From Spirogloea muscicola (taxonomy: Eukaryota; Streptophyta; Zygnematophyceae; Spirogloeales; Spirogloeaceae), in the NCBI GenBank assembly GCA_009602725.1, contig WELB01000113.1:271954-294286 (forward strand): DNA of 22,333 nucleotides, in the 5' to 3' direction. Made by a program: the position numbers and the translations under genes. Of the stretch, positions 17,151 through 22,333 are shown one piece after another. Position 1 is the stretch's first letter; the number at the start of each line of letters is the position of its first letter. Under the pieces are notes generated by a model. It ran no database searches. It was given only the letters and a program-made list of their open reading frames with translations, and was not told where the DNA came from.

Positions 17151-19338
17151 TCACTCCGGCTTTGAGCTTGCCAACTTGTTGAGGGCCTTCTCAAATGCCG
17201 ACTCAGATGGTCGCACGAGCAGTTGCAATGGTACGTGCACACCGAGCGCAACCGACCGTCGCCACCGGGGCTCAATAACACGGTCCAGGCTGTAGGTGAG
17301 AAACAGCGGGCACGTCATGACTTCCTTGGCCTCGCGCCCCATAACCTCGCGCAAGAACGTCATCTTGGGCTTCAGATTGGCCTCCAAGCTCACCCCCAGG
17401 GCGATTGGATTCTGCCACACCAAGCTGCCAAGTAGCGGAGTTGCCACAATGACAACTATCATGTGCCAGCGATGCTCGATCACAGATATGCAAAAGCCTT
17501 GCAGGGAATCGTTGGTGACTTTACTTCGGTCCCAGGACAACATATTTTGCCACTAGGGCCAATGTTAATTCATGCGATAGAGCTTTCCACTTTCATATGC
17601 TAACCTTCCAAACTCCTCGCGTTGGAATCCAATTGATAGGAAGTATTCAAGCTTCTTCCGCAGATTGTCATCCACACTATATGTCAAAAGTGCTGGCCAC
17701 CTCAAGATACGCTGTATCTTATCACGCTGCACCTTGCACTCTTCCTCGAGAAATCTGAAGGTGGGTTCTATATCTGACTGTATGCTTAAGCCCATGATCT
17801 GCATCAATCAGCTTCTGCACACTTTAGTTAAAGACATGCTGGACTGTGCACTCTTCATACACTTCTGAAAAACAATTGCAAACTCAAGGCAGCAACCTAA
17901 GAAACCCAAGTTTTCCGGTGCATTGTAAGGAAGTGGCAGTGTGCAAGCCGAGCACTTCTTTTTCGAGCTTTTGAGAGGAAGCAGGGGGCAGGCGCAACCT
18001 GAGGATGGCTCTTGACCAGCTTTGCAACTCGGTCGAGTGAGAGCCCAGCCTTTTGCAGGTAGTCAATCCGCCGTTGCATGGACTCGATTGAGAGGCCGAG
18101 CAGCACCGGGTATTTGGATAGGAGGCTGCCAATCTGCTCATCCTGCACACCCGAGGATGCAGCCGAGCATCAATGGCTGGACACAAGGTCTCAAGCAGAT
18201 CAGTCTGTGCCACTGAGCTACTCAACAGGGGCACGCAGCTCCCGTGTCTGGGCGATCCGAGTCAGTAGAGGCTTGCTGTTAATGAGAGTGCAGAGGGTGC
18301 CAAGCTTGCCTGGAAGCCCAGGTTGTTGAGGAAGGCCAGGTTGCTCTTCAGGTGCTGGTCCATGCTGAACGTCAGCATCTGGGGGTAGCGCGTCACCATC
18401 TTGCCCACCTGCCGCGGAGTCAACCGCGTCTTGGCCACCAGGAACTCCACCTGCCACGCCAGAGGTGGCGGCAGATCTGTCACTCACATTGCTCATGTGC
18501 AGCTGTGAGCTCCGGCTCCAATGCCTTCTACACCGATCATAAGCACGAACAGGAGGCATCGTAGCAGCCGCTGGACACACGACCTCCGCCTGAACCCTAC
18601 CTCAACTCTAAGCCTTGCTCTAGATGGTGATCTGTGTGGTGGTCATTTTCAACTGAGCGAAATTAAGGGTTTAGGGTAGGGGATTAGGATTTTAGGTTTT
18701 AGGGTTTAGGGTCTTAGTCGTACATTGGGGCAAAGGCTGCCGGCCACGGAGCTGCTGGCGATGAACTGGTTGGCGAGCAGGACTTTGCCCATGGTGGCGC
18801 GCGGGATGCCGAGGCTGGCCAGGAAGTCGACGGACTGGCGGATGCTGGCCAGGCTGGTGCGCAGGATGACCCGCCGGAACTGGAGCGCGCCCGCCGCCAG
18901 CATGCGCGCCAGCTCCGCCTCGGGCACGCCGCACGACCGCAGCAGCTCCAGCTTAAGCTTCAGCTCGTTCGCCGCCAAGGCCGGGCCGCCGCCGGGTGCA
19001 GCGGCCGCGGCCGCAGCCGCCGGCACCGGACCCGGGCCTTCGTCAGCCAGCTCCGCCGGACCGCCGCGCCCGACGCGGCCGTCCAAGACGTCCTGCCGTG
19101 CGGGCGGTAGCAGCACAAACTCCGGTTTTGGCTGGACTGCCGCCGCCTGCTGCAGCGGCGACGGCAGCGCGGCGCTGCCGCGGCTCTGCACGTCGTGTGG
19201 GATTGGCGGCGCATGGAGGTCTCGCCGCTGCCAGGCCTGCCCGAGTTGCGGCCATGCCGGCGTGCCGGCAGCGGGAGCCAGTCCCACAGCCCTCGCTCGA
19301 GCGAGGAGCAGGCGCGCCAGCCACCGGCCGGGCGCCAT
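17151..19338 (-). CDS. mTERF-family organellar nucleic-acid-binding protein, five exons
   Basis: Exons 19338-18724, 18450-18310, 18142-17999, 17798-17605 and 17424-17151 (TGA) join in phase to 455 residues. mTERF proteins bind organellar DNA or RNA and act in transcription termination, transcription or splicing in mitochondria and plastids. The N-terminus is basic and Ala/Arg-rich (MAPGRWLARLLLARARAVGL), as for organelle import, followed by an Ala/Pro-rich linker. From residue ~125 there are mTERF repeats: IRQSVDFLASLGIP, VGKMVTRYPQMLTFSMDQHL, IGSLLSKYPVLLGLSIESM, YLQKAGLSLDRVAKLVKSHP, ILRWPALLTYSVDDNLRKKL and LVWQNPIALGVSLEANLKPK. Exon 2 ends in a GC donor (CAG|GCAAGC). Intron 1 (18723-18451) holds degenerate telomeric repeats. 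The subgroup and target organelle cannot be told. The CAF-type gene lies upstream on the same strand. Confidence 0.92.
18665..18716 (+). repeat. Interstitial telomere-like TTTAGGG repeats
   Basis: About seven degenerate units of the plant-type telomere repeat TTTAGGG are present (GGGTTTAGGGTAGGGGATTA, then TTTTAGG, TTTTAGGG and TTTAGGG variants). They lie in intron 1 of the mTERF gene, eight bases beyond the exon 1 donor region, on the plus strand. Confidence 0.85.
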
Positions 19339-19936
19339 GGCCGCTGCTCGCGCGGACTCCCGCCGCCGCCTCTGGCGCCGAGTTCACCGGCGGCGCGGTG
19401 CCGTCACGGCGGCCCTCCCGTCTGCGCCGTGAGAGCCTCGACACAGGCAGTGGCTGCCACTGCAGCTGCTACCGAACGTCACGACGACCGCAGTGTGCTT
19501 CTCCCGGCGCCGCGCCTCCGACGAGCCTCGACGAAGGTGTGGCGGCTCTCGCGCACTGCCGCCGCCGCAGCCGGCGTGGCCCTGCGGCAGCGGCGGCGGC
19601 GGCGGCGGCTGGAAGTGCAGACCGAGCGACTGGTCACCACCCGAGTCTGAAACCCTGGATACAGAAACCCCGGGCTACTGCAGAGATGGTCTGCTAGGCC
19701 CTCCATCTGTAATTGCCTGCCTTTGTACTTGGCCACACATGGCCCCCCATCTCTTAATACACACGCATTGCATTGTCCGTTCGCAGGCCGCCCGAGCTGA
19801 GGCCCTGGCGAGCCCCAACTGCCTCTGCCCCGACTGCCAAGAACTGCCACCACTCAGCTGCGGAGGCCTGCTTCGCATCTGCCACGCTCGGCTTCGGCAG
19901 CGGCTCTTCCTAAATGTCGCTGCTGCTTGGCAGGTG
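19339..19936. other. Intergenic region between the mTERF and CAF-type genes
   Basis: This holds the very GC-rich mTERF upstream flank (to about 19440), a GGC triplet run (19592-19610) and the third copy of the TTTGTACTTGGCCA repeat (19703-19768), then the 3' flank of the CAF-type gene. The many open frames are a by-product of GC content, and none has recognisable content. Confidence 0.55.
19703..19768 (+). repeat. Dispersed repeat with TTTGTACTTGGCCA core, copy 3
   Basis: The core is at 19722-19735. CATCTGT upstream and the GGCCC...ACACAC block downstream match copy 1 (506-575). It lies between two same-strand genes, in the presumed 3' flank of the CAF-type gene. Confidence 0.65.
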
Positions 19937-22333
19937 TCAATCGCCGTCCTGCTGTGAGCTGCCCCCAATCTGGTGTCTGCTTCCTACAGCTGTGTGGTCG
20001 CCATGAGAGTGGCTGCCCGAGTGCGCACTTGCCTCTTCTACTGTCAAGCCAGCATGACCCTCAGAAGAGACAGGCCGCAACAGCCCTGCCACTTCCGCTT
20101 GGCTCCAGAGCGCCTCCAGCTCCTGGCCTGGCTGCAGACCATGCAGACCGGTGCCCCCATGCCTGCTAGTCCGCGCATCACTGTCTTGGGCGTCTCCTGG
20201 AGCCAAGTCGTCAGAGGTGCCGGCCACTGGCGTGACGGGGTCCAAAGGAGATGCTTGTGCTTCAGGACTATTGAAAGGTGAGGGGGGCCATTTCCTCCCT
20301 CGCCATGCCAAAATCTGTTCGCGCTCAAATGAAAGGAGCACGCAGGGCACCATCGCCTGCACATATCAGAAGATGAACGGTCCTTAGTCACTGCAGAACT
20401 GGTGAAGTATACATATTCGATCCTTAGCAACCCATTGCAACCAGCACAAAGGCCATCGAATGACCTGCTTGTGACAAGCCAGAAAGTCAATGTACCCCAG
20501 GGATGTTTGAGCACTTGGGCAGGCAGTTGCTGACTGCTCCTCAGGGCACAGGCGACTCTGCAACCTGAGCTAGGTCCTTTTGTGCTTACCTTCAGCTTCG
20601 CTCCAATCTTTTTGTAGTCGCCCTTCTCCAGGCCAGTGCAGTCAATCTGGACAAGCTCTTGGTCGTCAAAAGCTGCCCGCACATCATCCACAAGAGCTAT
20701 GTAGACCCCATTCTTGGCTGCAAAATACCAACACAGTAGTCAGCATGCTGACATCAACAAGTGTCACAGATAATTTACTAAGCAGCTGATTTTATGCAGG
20801 CACCGCAGCGACTTTTTTCCAGCTAGTGACTGAATTTCACATGCAGGAGCCTTGTAGCGCCATACCAAGCCGGCACAGTGGAGGCAACTTCTTCCCTTCC
20901 CTCCTCAGAGCCGCAAGCTCATGCTTAGTGAGGCCGCCCGGTGATTCCTCAATCAAGGGCGGATAAATTGGCGTTGGCGGCTTCCACAACATGACGGGAA
21001 AAGTTGGCCGCAGCCTGTAGTTATAACCTCGGCCTCGAAACAAGACGAGGGTCCCCCCAGCCTGGTGAATGATTTTGCCGCCAGTCTTGTCCTGCGAAGA
21101 CATGTTGGTCACCTGTGAGTCCTGGACACTGACAGAAGAATCATGCATTGATGCCCCGTACTCATGAAAAAGGTTCCTTCACTCGAATGGGGAACACATA
21201 AAGATTTGGTTTGACCCTCTCGAACCAGACCACTGATTACGCAAGAGTGAGGAGCATGAGCAGAGCAAGAATGTCGGTCGACGAGATCTCTGAAACAAAC
21301 AGGTGGTACAGTCTGCTGCACCACCAGGACCAGGTCCAGGACCAACTGTCTTGTCACTGCTGGCGATGTTCCTGAAGAAGTTTCTGAACAATTGAACAGC
21401 CAAAGGTGCTGATATACCTCAAGCTCCCTGCGGACAGTTGCCATGTCAACTGTCGGGACGCCCTTGCATTTGATCTTGGCGCAGCGCCGGCGTTTCCAGT
21501 GGGTGTGAATTAGCTCCAGCATATTGTGCACAAGGCCATCCCGCCCTGCATCAGTGCTGTCCAATCTGAGTGTATTCACTCATCACAGGAGGCTGCTGTG
21601 GCAGCTGCAAGTGCATGCCCAGGCAGGAAAGTCCACCATACTTGAGAAGCTGCATACACATTTGGGCAACTTAGAGAAAGTTCTGCTTGTACTCTCAGTC
21701 GTTTCATTGAATTTTCTGGCTAGCACATGCCTCAAGATGTTGGTAGTGCCACATGCATTCAATGCTACTTTGTCGGACAAGGCATACATAAACCCTAAAC
21801 TATACCTAAGTTGATCTGCCGGTTGCCGTACATGCAGTCCTGTACCAGCTCGTCGACTTCGTTGGTGGTGAGCTCAGCGCCCAGCACGTCCTCTCGGGAG
21901 TGCGCGTAATGGGGGCCCTCCCCGTCGGGGAACGGGCCGGGCGCCTCCACAGGCCGAATGCCCTTCTTCAGAGGCGGCGGCCTGAAGGAATCGAACTCGG
22001 GACGCGTCGTGGGCGAGGCCTCGCGCTCTTTGGGCCGCCGACGGGGGTGCGGCCGGCCAGTGTACGGCCGCGCCATCCCCGGCGGGCCGAACGGCGAGAA
22101 CTGCGGGCCGCGATAGCCAATCGGCTCTGCCTCCGGCACATCCGTGTAGCTGTACCGGAACTCGAAGTGCTGCGCACCGTCACGCGAGCTCTGCGCCGCC
22201 GCGGCAGCAGCGGCGGCGACGCCGTCCCACGGCGGCGGGGGCGGCGGAAGGTCCTTGCCACGGCGCTGCCGGCGCAGCTGGCGCTTGTGCCGGTTGGCCT
22301 CGTGGAGCTCCGCACGCACCGCCGCCGCCGCCG
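19937..22333 (-). CDS. CRS2-associated factor-like protein with two CRM domains (5' partial)
   Basis: Exons 22333-21806 (cut by the window edge), 21545-21418, 21091-20866, 20717-20590 and 20356-19937 (TGA) join in phase to 475 visible residues. CAF1/CAF2 proteins work with CRS2 in splicing chloroplast group II introns. Upstream of the domains is the family's proline/aromatic block ([35 protein letters not shown]). CRM domain 1 is about 145-250: [48 protein letters not shown] and [16 protein letters not shown] domain 2 follows [41 protein letters not shown] and LVPC-like [18 protein letters not shown]. The Ser/His-rich last ~110 residues are unlike what I recall of the family, so the 3' end could be spliced differently. 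Whether it is the CAF1 or CAF2 type is not decidable. The transit peptide lies beyond the edge. Confidence 0.9.

Noticed and set aside
18725-19697. Overlapping plus-strand frames of more than 200 codons over the mTERF first exon
   Set aside because: The minus strand encodes the targeting peptide and mTERF repeats in phase with four more exons; the plus frames are GC-driven shadows.
1-22333. tRNA, rRNA, CRISPR arrays, bacterial operons or phage genes
   Set aside because: No tRNA-like T-arm or rRNA core sequences were noticed by eye, no regularly spaced identical repeats were found, and the spliced plant-type genes rule out a prokaryotic source for the window as a whole.

Overview
This window is nuclear DNA from a photosynthetic eukaryote of the green lineage (Viridiplantae). 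It probably comes from a green or streptophyte alga, but the sequence alone does not settle which. The evidence is a set of plant-type genes, each split into many short exons by GT-AG introns (about 35 introns in the reconstructed models): SGT1, a plant-type dihydrodipicolinate reductase, the plant-type actin-related protein ARP7, a chloroplast CRM-domain splicing factor of the CAF type, an organellar mTERF protein, and a protein resembling Arabidopsis At5g08720. Degenerate plant-type TTTAGGG telomere repeats fit the same lineage. First exons and promoters are very GC-rich, and both window ends and the 387-base N gap (11254-11640) fall in such GC-rich stretches. All exon models were built by hand from splice sites, reading phase and remembered family sequences. 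No transcript or database support was available.

Layout. At 1-1013 there is repeat-derived sequence. At 1014-2643 (minus) lie four exons of the At5g08720-like C-terminal region. At 2660-5460 a repeat island holds a small element with terminal inverted repeats, several fragments of a second repeat family, a recurring GGCTGG/CCAGCC hairpin module and a broken coding fragment. At 5464-8320 (plus) is SGT1, in ten exons and apparently complete. At 8678-9579 (plus) is an unrecognised 110-residue protein in four exons. At 9678-11253 (minus) are seven exons of dihydrodipicolinate reductase, whose 5' end lies in the gap. At about 11641-13715 (plus) are six exons of ARP7, head-to-head with the reductase across the gap. 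At 14260-14858 (minus) is a small, probably plastid-targeted hydrophobic protein. At 14859-15655 there are pyrimidine-rich tandem repeats and dispersed repeats. At 15656-16877 (plus) is an unidentified and only partly resolved gene. At 17151-19338 (minus) is an mTERF gene in five exons, with degenerate telomeric repeats in its first intron. At 19937-22333 (minus) is a CAF-type gene with two CRM domains, cut by the window end.

The genes do not form a functional cluster. Four products (the reductase, the CAF-type protein, the small hydrophobic protein and possibly the mTERF) are likely organellar. SGT1 is a cytosolic/nuclear co-chaperone and ARP7 is nuclear. I found no clearly new multi-gene system. 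The points most worth a second look are the repeat families around SGT1, two GC-AG introns, the truncated START-type gene beside a repeat island, the broken coding fragment inside that island, and three small or partial genes that I could not identify.
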